Source: Legionella_C sp048541585
GTDB taxonomy: Bacteria > Pseudomonadota > Gammaproteobacteria > Legionellales > Legionellaceae
NCBI RefSeq assembly: GCF_048541585.1
Contig: NZ_CP183303.1
Span: 992,001 to 1,056,000 of the forward strand
Length of the DNA: 64,000 bases
Direction: 5' to 3'
Shown: positions 7,566-17,500 of the stretch, in pieces
Layout of the letters: each line of letters starts with the position of its first letter
How positions within the stretch are numbered: position 1 is the first letter of the stretch
The notes under the pieces: model-generated
Databases searched by the model: none
Seen by the model: the letters and a program-made list of their open reading frames with translations, nothing else
Told to the model about the DNA's origin: nothing
Program-made: the position numbers and the translations under genes

Positions 7566-9986
7566 TTAATTACGCGATGTTGAAAGAAGCTTAGAGACAT
7601 TATCAATTTCAGCTAAATGCTGATTAACCAGCTGTATAGCATCACAATTTTTCTTAATTAAAGCTATATTTTCTTCAGTTGGAGCTGCTAAAGTAATGGT
7701 GTATCTACCTTTACAAAATGCATCACTGTGTATAACCCCTGGCTCAATTTGTAATACATAGCCATATGGTACTTCAAGGGCAATAAAAGACCATTCATCT
7801 TGCTCGACTTGGCGCCCTATAATAAGTCCGCCTCGACAGCTTGACTCCATAGGAATAAAATAATGTCTAAAATTTTTCATTTGAATCGGAAGGCCACCGC
7901 CACATTTTTCATTTAAAATATAATTTTTCAGATAATTTTCATTAAATTCGTATTCAGTTGCATATAAGGTAACATTATCCTGATGATTTAATTCTTCTGA
8001 TATAGAATGTAAGGAAACGCCATATGTTGTTAGAAGTGCCTTACTAACTGTTCTAGGATCTACAACGGGAAAATCAATTTCTTCAATGTCGCTAAGGATT
8101 TGAAATGTATCCAATTTACAAGTCTTGTTAGGGTTAAAAGGTGATAAAACTGATTCTTTAGCTGGAACCCAACGGGCAGCTATTTTTAATTCTGGCACTA
8201 AATTATCATCTATAGGCTCATTAGGATGGTTACTACCACCATCTAATTCCATAATATCTTTTACGATAGTAATTGAAGGAAGTATAAGAGAAAAATTAAG
8301 CTTTGCGTTTGGTTCTAGGACACTATGGATTTTACAAGTTGTTTTGAGAGGCTCATTAATTAATGAAGTAAGATGAATGATTTCATCATAAAGAGTTAGC
8401 CAAATATTAGAATTTAATTCGCCTTGTTTAACACTTTCGGCAGAAACATAAAGTACAGTTTCAAGAAAAAGCTTTGCAGCAATTTGATCGCGTTGATTTT
8501 TTCTATGTTTTTTAGTTATTTCTGCTAGCGCGTTATGGGTATTTGGTCGACTGACGTTTTTTACATGCTCCTTATCTTCTTTAATTTCAGCACTAGTAAA
8601 TGCTAAACTGCTATTATGCAGCCTCGCTGCTACTCTTTCACGAAAACCAACCAATTCTTCATCAACTTCAGTATAATCAGCTACTGAACTTCCATTACTA
8701 TTTAATAGTTTGTAAAATTCTAATCGTAACTGTTTTAGCTGCTCTTTATTATCTAAATGAGCTTGATGTCTAAGTTCCCTTAAGTTTAATTCATTTAAAA
8801 TGAATTCCACTTCTTGTTGCTTTTGGACAGAATTGGATTGTTGGTCAAGGCTATCAAGTTTTTCTTTTAGCATGTCATAGTCGATAAACTCAATAGAGGT
8901 ATCAGGATGGTGTAGGCAGCATGCAAGTCTAAAGAGCTCTTCGATAGACTGTTGATCACCAAAGCGATATAGTGAGGCTGTGCTTGTAAATTCAACTTTA
9001 AGCATGTGTTCAAAATTATTGGCAAAATGCTTTAAATCATAAATAAAGATTCTTAGAATATTAGTTAAGTCATCGTGTTTTATAGCTGTGTAGTTTCTTC
9101 TAATTAATTGTATTGTTTGACTTGTAATCTGCATACTTTTAATATGGTCTAAGAATTTACTATCGACAAGCTTAAAAAGATTATTGTTGTAAATAAAGTC
9201 TAATGTAAGTTTTAAATCCTGCATTACTTTTTCATTTTGCAGCTTATCAAATGGAAGGGTAGCTAATAAAATGGTAGCAATATAGCGGCTAAAATGTTCT
9301 AAACAGGCAACAGTTTCTTGCTTAAATAAGTCTTTAGGTTCACTTTCTTCTAAAAAAACTTCGCCTAATGCTAAAATAGAATGAACTGCCATAAGGCCTG
9401 AAAATTGCCACCCGTAACTATAATGAGTATGGTAACCACCAGACTTTACTGGATGAAAATGAGGATGTTCGGCGGCACTATTTAAAGAGGAATTAAAAAC
9501 AGGATTTGAATATTTATTACCTGCGTGATCTAAAACGAACTCAACGCCTTGTTCAGTGCCTGGTTCAAGTAAATCTTTATAAACATTAAAATAATCATAA
9601 TTTCTTTTATCCCACATGGTTGCTACCATGCATGCCAGTAATTTTCGGCCAGCTTGAGTTGGATGAGGATAAATAACAATATGGTTAATGCCTACCTCTA
9701 TGCGTTCATAAAAGGGATGTTTTTCAAAATGATAAATATAAAGTTTATCTCTTAAAGCCTCTAAGTATTCTACTCCTTTTTCAATAAATGCAAGTTGCTC
9801 AATAGATGTTTGTTGTAACTCGTTTAACTTTGCAGACTGGCTTTGCTCTGATTGTACTGGATGAATTTGAGTTGATAACGCTACATCTTCAGATTGGCTA
9901 GATTCAGTAGAAGTTGCAGAAAAAAAACCATGTAAACCTTCATAAGCCGATTTTATTAGTTTTTTAGCATCTTTTTGAGTAAGCAT
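7566..9986 (-). CDS. large unknown protein (806 aa) behind a PmrA-type promoter; candidate secreted effector
   Basis: No family recognised. The protein is hydrophilic without clear membrane segments. The N-terminal 60 residues are Ser/Gln-rich. Residues 174-188 form a histidine cluster (HPHFHPVKSGGYHTHY). The middle is helical and charged. The C-terminal 130 residues contain GGGLPIQMKNFRHYF, then CRGGLIIGRQVEQDEWSFIAL and VLQIEPGVIHSDAFC, which read like beta strands of a small cupin-like barrel; that reading is tentative. The start ATG at 9986 is preceded by TTGGAG. A YTTAAK-N5-YTTAAK box with a consensus -10 lies about 130 bp upstream, facing the promoter of the 970-residue gene. Legionellales PmrA boxes of this kind often precede Dot/Icm effector genes, so effector status is a reasonable inference. 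Confidence 0.8.
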   Translation of the reverse strand: MLTQKDAKKLIKSAYEGLHGFFSATSTESSQSEDVALSTQIHPVQSEQSQSAKLNELQQTSIEQLAFIEKGVEYLEALRDKLYIYHFEKHPFYERIEVGINHIVIYPHPTQAGRKLLACMVATMWDKRNYDYFNVYKDLLEPGTEQGVEFVLDHAGNKYSNPVFNSSLNSAAEHPHFHPVKSGGYHTHYSYGWQFSGLMAVHSILALGEVFLEESEPKDLFKQETVACLEHFSRYIATILLATLPFDKLQNEKVMQDLKLTLDFIYNNNLFKLVDSKFLDHIKSMQITSQTIQLIRRNYTAIKHDDLTNILRIFIYDLKHFANNFEHMLKVEFTSTASLYRFGDQQSIEELFRLACCLHHPDTSIEFIDYDMLKEKLDSLDQQSNSVQKQQEVEFILNELNLRELRHQAHLDNKEQLKQLRLEFYKLLNSNGSSVADYTEVDEELVGFRERVAARLHNSSLAFTSAEIKEDKEHVKNVSRPNTHNALAEITKKHRKNQRDQIAAKLFLETVLYVSAESVKQGELNSNIWLTLYDEIIHLTSLINEPLKTTCKIHSVLEPNAKLNFSLILPSITIVKDIMELDGGSNHPNEPIDDNLVPELKIAARWVPAKESVLSPFNPNKTCKLDTFQILSDIEEIDFPVVDPRTVSKALLTTYGVSLHSISEELNHQDNVTLYATEYEFNENYLKNYILNEKCGGGLPIQMKNFRHYFIPMESSCRGGLIIGRQVEQDEWSFIALEVPYGYVLQIEPGVIHSDAFCKGRYTITLAAPTEENIALIKKNCDAIQLVNQHLAEIDNVSKLLSTSRN

Positions 9987-10118
9987 AACAATATCAACTC
10001 CAACTTAATATTTAATAAGCTGGAATACTTGCTTACTATGCAAAAACTTCTTTTGCTAATTCTTCCTAAATTAAAAATATCCGCATGTAGCAAGAAATCC
10101 AGCAACAAATGGGATTAA

Positions 10119-10151
10119 ATTATACAGTTGGTTTATTAAGGGAGCATTAAA
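10119..10151 (-). promoter_or_regulatory. PmrA-type box with -10 hexamer for the 806-aa gene
   Basis: Read on the minus strand: TTTAAT, 5 bp, CTTAAT (10151-10135), a 10-bp spacer, then TATAAT (10124-10119). This fits the PmrA consensus YTTAAK-N5-YTTAAK exactly, and the same 10-bp distance to the -10 element is found at 10353-10385 and 18252-18284. The implied transcript start leaves a leader of about 125 nt before the ATG at 9986. Confidence 0.75.
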
Positions 10152-10352
10152 TAGCTGATGATTGGTGTAAGGAATTGGTTTAATGAAATATTGCTTAGGA
10201 TTAATCAACTGGCTTTTTCACTTTCGTAAGTTTATTTATTAAGCTCTTTTTTAATCAAAATAAGGACTTAAGAAATATTTAAACAAAAGCTTAAAAGAGC
10301 TGTAAGGATTAAATTTCACCAAGAAAAAACTATAATTTGTGCGAAAATTAAA

Positions 10353-10385
10353 CTTAATATTATCTTAATGATCTAAAAGTATAAT
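10353..10385 (+). promoter_or_regulatory. PmrA-type box with -10 hexamer for the 970-aa gene
   Basis: CTTAAT-ATTAT-CTTAAT at 10353-10369 is a perfect YTTAAK-N5-YTTAAK match with identical half-sites. It is followed by a 10-bp spacer and TATAAT at 10380-10385, about 30 bp before the ATG at 10417. There is no good -35 hexamer, as expected for an activator-dependent promoter. Confidence 0.8.
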
Positions 10386-10416
10386 AAATGTAATCAAGCT
10401 TGTATATGAGTTTTTA

Positions 10417-13329
10417 ATGGAATTAAAAGTCGAAAAAGTAACTCAGTATGAATTACCAGTACCATTATTATATAGTGATCCTAAGAAAGAATTACATGGC
10501 GAAGCTTTAAAAAAATATAATTATTATTTAAGCATTTTAGAAACAAAAATTCCAAAATCTATAGAAGTTAATGAATCTCAAGAAGGTAATAAATCTACGA
10601 AAGCTAAAACTTTAGCTCCATGGATTGTCTGGGAAATGGGCTTTAATAATTTCTATAAGGAAATGATCTATGATGCATTTAAAGCTTACTATGGGAAAAT
10701 TGCTCCAGCTGGAATGGAAGTTTATTTCTCTGGCTCTTTAGCAAAATCTCAAGCCACACAGTATAGCGATTTAGATGCCTTTGTTATTTTACCATCATCC
10801 GGAAATAAAAAGCAGGATTTAGAACTATTAAAAAAAGTAAAACCTGTATTTGAAGGTATAAATAATTTATGTCAACGTATCTTTTACGATAAAAAGCAAA
10901 CATTTCCAGACCCCCTGGGTATAAATCCAGCTCGATTTATTGGCACAGTAGAAAATTTATTTACTGCATTAAAAAGTGAAGTAGGAGAAGAACTAGAAGA
11001 AGGGGTGCCGAAAGTTGTAGATCAAAATACAATGATAATTGCAATTCTAAGCTCAAAAGCCATTTGGGGTAGTGATGAAAATGGAAAAAGATTAAAAGAT
11101 AAAATTAGAAAAGATCCGGAGCTTAGTCAATATACAACTGCTAAATATTTTTATGGTAAGGCTGAAGAATTTAAAGCGCCTCAAAAAGGTGCTGAGGAAG
11201 CTAATATTAAAGCTCATGTACTACGTCCGTTAGATTTCATTATAATGGGCTTACGGGATGAATTTGAGCTGAATGATGAAAAAGATCTCTCAACAAAACA
11301 TACTTTAAAATTATTAAAACAACATTTACCTAAATATTTAATTACAGAATTAAGAGGCGTATTTAGAGAGGTAATGCTTAAAAGATTTTATAACCATCAA
11401 GCTGAAAAAAGAGAGGATGATGAGTTAAAAATATTACAGGAGGGCATTTACTTATTAGAGAGAATCGAAAAGCTTAGAAAATTAGTAAATATGCGATTAA
11501 GCTATTTAAAAAGTACAGATGAAAAGCAGAGTATCAAAGAAAAAGAGATAGCTTTTGAGCAACTCACTAATGAAGTTTTTGCAGACGAAATCGAAAAAGA
11601 AGAGTTGAGAAAAGAAAAGCGGCAGGAAAAAATTCAAGTAGAAAATTCAAAGGAAGAAGAAAATCCACGGGAAGGAAAAAACCAGGGAGGAAATCCGCAG
11701 AAAGAAGAAATTCTGCAAGAAGAAGAAAATCCGCAGGAAGAAATTAAAGTAATACAGGGAATGCAAGAGGAAAATCGAAGGAGAGAAGAAAAGCAGCAAG
11801 AAGAAATTCAAGAAGAGGAGAATCGAAGGAGAGAAGAAAATCCAAGGAGAGGAGAAAATCAAGAGGAAAATCTGCAAGAAGAAATTAAAGTAGTACAAGA
11901 AATTCAGGAAGAGGAGAATCCAAGGAAAGAAGAAATTCAAGAGGAAAATCAAAGAAAAGAAAAGCTAAAGGAAGAAGAAAAGCAAATTACTTGGCGAAAT
12001 ATACTCTATCAAATATTAGCTGTATTAGGTACAGCTGGCCTAGGCGCAGCAATAGGTGCCATTATTGGTACCTTTGTTTTCCCAATTCCAGGCGTAGGCA
12101 CAGCACTTGGTGCGGCTATTGGTGCAGGAATTGGCGCAGGGGCAGGTGGCATGCTTGGCTTTTCAGGCGTTGGTCTTTATAACGTATGGAAAAATTCGCC
12201 TGTTTTAGGTACCTCGGTCACTGTGTTAGGCAATACGGCCATGGGTATAGGCCTAGGTGCGTTAATTGGAACGTTTATTTTCCCCGGTGTAGGAACCGTT
12301 ATTGGTATTGCGCTTGGTGCGGGTTTGGGTGCAGGCTTAGGATTCATCACCAGTGGGCTGGGTAACTTAGTTACCAGCAAGACTAAAGTCGGTGCCGCAG
12401 CGGCTACCGGATTGACCTTATTAGGAAGTGCTGGTTTAGGCGCGACCATAGGTGCTATTATTGGCACCTTTATTTTCCCTGGTGTAGGTACGCTTATTGG
12501 TCTTGGGCTTGGTGCGGGTTTGGGCGCAGGTCTGGGGCTTGCGGCCAGCGGGATAATTAATTTAGTGAAAAGCAATACTAAACTCGGCGCTGGAGCTAGC
12601 ACCGGGTTGACTTTAGCAGGAAGTGCCGGTTTAGGGGCCGCGATAGGTTTTATCATTGGCTCGGTTGTTTTTCCTGGTGTTGGTACGGTCCTTGGAACCG
12701 CTCTCGGTGCCGGTGTCGGTCTTGCCGTAAGCTCGGTGGCTTCAGGTATTATTAATCGAGTTAAAGGTTACTCCGTGGCTGGTTGGGCACTTGGCACCTT
12801 TGGTAGTATGGGTCTGGGTGCCGGTATTGGTGCCCTTATCGGAACTATCTTCTTCCCAGGCGCCGGTACATTGATTGGCGCAGGGGTTGGTGCGGCTATA
12901 GGCTTTGTTCCAACCTTGGTGAAATTATGCGTGGAATTATGTAAATTGGGCTACAAAAAATATACAAGTAATAAAATTAAAGAAAAAGGGTTAGTAAGTG
13001 AAAAGAATGATTCCCCCGAACATGATCCAGGACTAGATCCACATTTACCGCGCAAAGATGCAACACAGCCCATTATTATACCTGGTACTAACCAAGCAAC
13101 AGAAGATAATAGCTTTGATAAGCTTGAAGCAACGCCGCCAAGTTGGCACTCCTCATTAGATACTAGTGACTTTCAACGTACACCACCAGAATTAGATATT
13201 AACTACTTGCCACGTATGCCACCAACTTATCAAGGCGTGCCTTCCTCTACAGGTATTTTTAGTTCAAGCCAAAAAAATGGTGTTAATCAAGAAAATAAGA
13301 CTCTAAAAGAAGATCCTCGCCCTCAATAG
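10417..13329 (+). CDS. nucleotidyltransferase-like domain plus acidic linker plus five glycine-zipper hairpins; candidate secreted effector
   Basis: A 970-residue multidomain protein. Residues ~85-380 look like a nucleotidyltransferase with a GlnD/DUF294-like helical part: the active-site signature is FSGSLAKSQATQYSDLDAFV, with Gly106-Ser107 and Asp118-x-Asp120. Residues ~385-525 are an extremely Glu/Lys/Arg/Asn-rich repetitive linker (EENPRRE-type units), probably coiled coil. Residues ~530-860 are five tandem 61-68-residue repeats, each two Gly/Ala-rich helices around an FPGVGT turn, suggesting about ten membrane-inserting glycine-zipper helices. The last ~110 residues are polar and Pro-rich. 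The repeat stretch is visibly richer in G+C than its surroundings. It is expressed from a PmrA-type promoter. The combination of enzyme head and pore-like tail is unusual; secretion to a host membrane is inferred, not shown. Confidence 0.82.
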   Translation: MELKVEKVTQYELPVPLLYSDPKKELHGEALKKYNYYLSILETKIPKSIEVNESQEGNKSTKAKTLAPWIVWEMGFNNFYKEMIYDAFKAYYGKIAPAGMEVYFSGSLAKSQATQYSDLDAFVILPSSGNKKQDLELLKKVKPVFEGINNLCQRIFYDKKQTFPDPLGINPARFIGTVENLFTALKSEVGEELEEGVPKVVDQNTMIIAILSSKAIWGSDENGKRLKDKIRKDPELSQYTTAKYFYGKAEEFKAPQKGAEEANIKAHVLRPLDFIIMGLRDEFELNDEKDLSTKHTLKLLKQHLPKYLITELRGVFREVMLKRFYNHQAEKREDDELKILQEGIYLLERIEKLRKLVNMRLSYLKSTDEKQSIKEKEIAFEQLTNEVFADEIEKEELRKEKRQEKIQVENSKEEENPREGKNQGGNPQKEEILQEEENPQEEIKVIQGMQEENRRREEKQQEEIQEEENRRREENPRRGENQEENLQEEIKVVQEIQEEENPRKEEIQEENQRKEKLKEEEKQITWRNILYQILAVLGTAGLGAAIGAIIGTFVFPIPGVGTALGAAIGAGIGAGAGGMLGFSGVGLYNVWKNSPVLGTSVTVLGNTAMGIGLGALIGTFIFPGVGTVIGIALGAGLGAGLGFITSGLGNLVTSKTKVGAAAATGLTLLGSAGLGATIGAIIGTFIFPGVGTLIGLGLGAGLGAGLGLAASGIINLVKSNTKLGAGASTGLTLAGSAGLGAAIGFIIGSVVFPGVGTVLGTALGAGVGLAVSSVASGIINRVKGYSVAGWALGTFGSMGLGAGIGALIGTIFFPGAGTLIGAGVGAAIGFVPTLVKLCVELCKLGYKKYTSNKIKEKGLVSEKNDSPEHDPGLDPHLPRKDATQPIIIPGTNQATEDNSFDKLEATPPSWHSSLDTSDFQRTPPELDINYLPRMPPTYQGVPSSTGIFSSSQKNGVNQENKTLKEDPRPQ

Positions 13330-13384
13330 TTAAAGTAAATCGGGCCTAAGAGCCCGCAAACCTTGATTAAAAATTTATTTAAAA

Positions 13385-13404
13385 ATAAGTAAACTGTTAC
13401 TTAT
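13385..13404. terminator. weak hairpin between convergent genes
   Basis: An 8-bp stem ATAAGTAA/TTACTTAT with a 4-base loop follows a shorter CGGGC/GCCCG hairpin at 13341-13356, in the 98-bp gap between the genes ending at 13329 and 13428. Either may end transcription; neither has a convincing T-run. Confidence 0.35.
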
Positions 13405-13427
13405 CTCTTATCACGTTCTGTTGCTTT

Positions 13428-14561
13428 TTATTGTGACGAATTCACAAGCTTCACCTCTTGGCCATTTTGTAACGCATCTGGTGGATTAAGGATTATACGC
13501 TCGCCCGGCTGTAAGCCGTTTCCGATTTCCACTTCATTACCAAAATCTCGCGTAATGGTGACAGATTTTAAAATAACTTTATTGTTTTTATCTACGGTGG
13601 CTACTTGTAAGCCTTCTGCTCTAAAAAGTAGAGTATTAACAGGCAAGCGGATTAAAGGATGAGGATGAAAAATAGTTAAATGAACTTGTGTATAACCACC
13701 AGCTAATAATTCTCCTTTTTTATTATCTGTAATAAATTGTGCTAATAAAGTCCGCGTATTAGGATCAATAGCATTTGCAGTTTCTAGTAATTTTGCTGGA
13801 AAGTATTTGCCTGGGTACTGAGAAAATTGTAATGAGACTTTCATGTCAGGTTTGATACTACTTGTATAATTTTGTGGAATACGTACATAAATACGAAGTG
13901 GGTCTGGTTGCACAAGATGAAATAAAGGAACGACACTATTGCCGCTACCGGCATTAATTAAGGCGCCTACGTCTGTTGATCTAGAGCTAATAATGCCATC
14001 AAATGGAGCAATGACCCGTTCAAAACCTACTAATTCTTTTAAGCGATCGCGATTTTTTTCAGCTGCAACCACCACCGCGCTAAGTGCTCTAACAGCACTG
14101 GCTTTTTCATCAGCTGCTTGCTGCGTTACAAAATGTTGTTTGACTAAGCTTTGCCAGCGCGCAGACGTCACCTCAGCTAAATTACGGTTAGCAATCGCTG
14201 TTTGTAAATTAGCTTCTGCTTGTTGTAACTGCGCATCTACTTCTGGAGAGGAAATCTCAGCGAGTAAATCGCCAGCTTTTACATGACTACCAAGATCAAC
14301 ATACCATTTTTTGATATAACCACTTGTACGAGCATAGATTGTTGCTTCATGCCACGCGGAAACATTACCGGGTAAAATAATTTCTTCATTTGCCGGCCCT
14401 GATTTAGCAATCATGGTTTTTACGATAACTAATGCTTGCGCTTTGGTTTCCTGACGTAAATTTTTTTCTGCCTGTATCCGAAAAAATAACATTATAGCTA
14501 ATATAATAAAGAGCAAGGTAATGACTAAAATTATCCGGTAGCGACTTTTTTGGTTACTCAT
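13428..14561 (-). CDS. RND efflux periplasmic adaptor (membrane fusion protein)
   Basis: A 377-residue adaptor linking an inner-membrane RND pump to an outer-membrane channel. An N-terminal membrane anchor (about residues 9-28) is followed by the biotinyl-lipoyl half-motif GSHVKAGDLLAEISSPEVDAQL, a helical hairpin rich in Ala/Gln (residues ~110-170), the second lipoyl half FERVIAPFDGIISSRSTDVGALI, and beta-barrel and membrane-proximal domains ending in GLQPGERIILNPPDALQNGQEV. It starts 2 bp after the permease stop, so the two are translated from one message. No outer-membrane channel gene is in the window; a TolC encoded elsewhere is assumed. Confidence 0.9.
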   Translation of the reverse strand: MSNQKSRYRIILVITLLFIILAIMLFFRIQAEKNLRQETKAQALVIVKTMIAKSGPANEEIILPGNVSAWHEATIYARTSGYIKKWYVDLGSHVKAGDLLAEISSPEVDAQLQQAEANLQTAIANRNLAEVTSARWQSLVKQHFVTQQAADEKASAVRALSAVVVAAEKNRDRLKELVGFERVIAPFDGIISSRSTDVGALINAGSGNSVVPLFHLVQPDPLRIYVRIPQNYTSSIKPDMKVSLQFSQYPGKYFPAKLLETANAIDPNTRTLLAQFITDNKKGELLAGGYTQVHLTIFHPHPLIRLPVNTLLFRAEGLQVATVDKNNKVILKSVTITRDFGNEVEIGNGLQPGERIILNPPDALQNGQEVKLVNSSQ

Positions 14562-14563
14562 AA

Positions 14564-17500
14564 TTATGTGCCTGTTCTAGCTTTGCGTCCGTGAATTAGG
14601 CAAAAAACAGCTGGTACAAAAAATAAAGTAGCAACGGTTGCAAAAGAAAGCCCACCAATAACAGCTCGACCTAAAGGCGCATTTTGCTCACCACCTTCGC
14701 CCAAACCTAATGCCATAGGAAGCATCCCAATAATCATAGCAAGGGCGGTCATTAAGACCGGCCGAAGACGAGTTTTCCCGGCTTCAAGTGCTGAAGCTAT
14801 GGCATCATGCCCTCCTTCACGCATATATTGCCGCGCAAAGCTAATAACTAATATACCATTTGCCGTTGCAACACCCATACACATAATGGCCCCGGTTAAA
14901 GCAGGGACACTTAGCCTCGTTTGAGTAAGAAATAATATCCAAACAATTCCAGCTAAAGCGGCTGGTAGCGCTGTAATAATAATAAAGGGATCAACCCAAG
15001 ATTGAAAATTAATTACCATTAATAAATAGACTAATAAAATTGAAAAAGCCAACCCTAAATATAGTCCCGTAAAGGCCTGCTCCTGTGTTTGCGCTTGGCC
15101 ACGAACCACAATCTTAGAGCCTTTAGGTAGATTTTTTTTAGTGTCTGTAATAACTTTATTAATTGCTTTGGTAACGGCTCCTAAATCTCGTCCTTCAATG
15201 GCTGCAAAAATATCAATCACTGGCTGGGCATTGTAGTGTGATTCATCTGCAGGAGAGATCATGCGCTTAATAGTTGAAACAGCGCCTAAAATTTGTTGAT
15301 TCTGATTACTAGAGCTTGCAATAGGAATATTAAGTAAATCTTGTATAGAAATAATATTATATTGGGGTATTTGAGTAACCACAGGATAGGAAACGCCGTT
15401 TTCAGGGCTTAGCCAGAATGAAGGGGAGGTTTGAAAGCTACCTGATAAAGAAATTAATAAATTAGTTGCAATATCTGCCTGACTTAAGTTTAGATCTTCA
15501 GCGCGACTCCGGTTAACATCGACAAATAAAGTAGGGTAATTAGTAGCTTGCTTAACGCGGGCATCTACAATACCTGGAATTTGTTTAAATTGAGCAAGAA
15601 GTTGATTAGCATATTGATAATTGGCTTTTTTATCTAAGCCAACTATTTGAATATTAATAGGTGAAGGTAAGCCAAAATTAAGAATTTGATTGACAATATC
15701 AGCAGGTAAAAAAGCAAACGTTACACCTGGAAAATTTTTCAATAATTGCGGGCGCAATTGTCTAATATAGTCAAATGAGTTTTGATGATTGCTTTTTAAA
15801 GAAATTAAAATATCCGCATCAGCAGGTCCGATAGTTCCAGAATTACTATAAGATAGATTAATACCACTTACAGGCAAACCAATATTATCTACAATACTTT
15901 CTAGTTCGTCTGGAGGAATCACTTTTCTAATTAAGGTATCAACATTATCGACTAATCGGGCTGTTTCTTCTACCCGAGTTCCTGTTGGAGCACGTAAATG
16001 TAGTTTAATTTGGCCGGCATCAACGGTTGGAAAAAAATCCTCACCTAACCAGGCCCATAAGAATAAAATAGAAGCTAGCAGGAAGCTTAAAAAATAAAGA
16101 ATAAAAGAAATTCGATGTTCTAAAACTTGCGCTAATTTCAGCTGATAAAATGCACGAAATTGCTCAAAGCGAGCTTCAAACTTTTGATGAAATTTAGCAA
16201 AATAATTACGAGGTTTAGCATTTGGGTCATGTTTTTTTAACAAGTATTTAGCTAAAGTAGCTACTAAAGTACGCGATAAAATATAAGATGCGAGCATTGC
16301 AAAAATGACCGCTTCTGCTAAGGGTGCAAACAAATATTGGGCAACTCCACCAATAAAAAACATAGGCACAAAGACAATACAGATACACAAGGTGGAAACT
16401 AAGGCCGGAATAGCAATTTGCTCTGCACCATCCATAATAGCTTTTTCAATGTCTTTACCTTGCTCTAAGTTCCAATTAATATTTTCAATTGCGACTGTTG
16501 CATCATCAACTAAAATACCAACTGCTAAGGCAAGTCCTCCTAAAGTCATAATATTAATCGTTTCACCTAGTGCTGATAAAACCACTAAAGAAGCTAAAAT
16601 GGATAAAGGAATAGATAGGGTAATGATAAAGGTACTGCGCCAACTGCCTAAGACAATTAAAATCATTAGTCCTGTTAAGGCTGCAGCAATAACCCCTTCT
16701 CTAATAACGCCTTGAATAGCGGCTACTACGAAAATGGATTGATCACCAAACATAGTTAAATTTAAACTCTGCGGTAAAGCTTCTTTCATTTGTGGTAAAA
16801 GTGCTTTAATGCGATTAACTATATCTAAGGTAGAGGCGTTTCCTGTTTTTTGGATAGACATCATTACTGCGCGTTGACCGTTTACTCGCACAATATTAGT
16901 TTGAGGTCCGGATCCATCGCGAACATGAGCAACATCACGAATATATAAAATACCACCAGGAATTTTTTTAAGCGGTAAATCATTTAATTCTTCAACTTTA
17001 AGCGTACTAGAATTAAGTTTTATTAAATACTCATAAATACCCATTTTTTCTGTTCCGGCGGGAATGATGAGATTTTGTGCATTAATGGCTCTATTAATAT
17101 CTTGCGGTGTAACACCATAGGTTTGCATCGCTTTTGGATTAAGATCAACTTGAATTTGTCGGACTTTGCCACCATAAGGGTAGGGAAGCGCAGCACCCTG
17201 AACTGTCGCTAATTGAGTGCGAATAAAATTATTACCTAAATCATTTAAACGCTGCTCAGGTAACGTTGTACTCGATAAGACTAACGACATTACGGGAACT
17301 GTAGAGGCATTATAACTAAGCACTAAAGGAGGTAAGGTGCCAGGAGGAAATTGCCTAAGCATAGTTTGGGCAATAGCTGTAACTTGGCTTAAGGCAACCG
17401 CAATATTTGTTCCCTTTTGAAAAAATAATTTAGTAACACTAACTCCCTGCAACGATTCCGATTCAATATGCTCGATATCATTAACCGTTGTAGTAACTCC

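Noticed and set aside
12177..12656. Antisense reading frame over the glycine-zipper repeats
   Set aside because: Mirror of the Gly/Ala-rich repeats on the coding strand; Pro/Ala/Val content only reflects codon complement.
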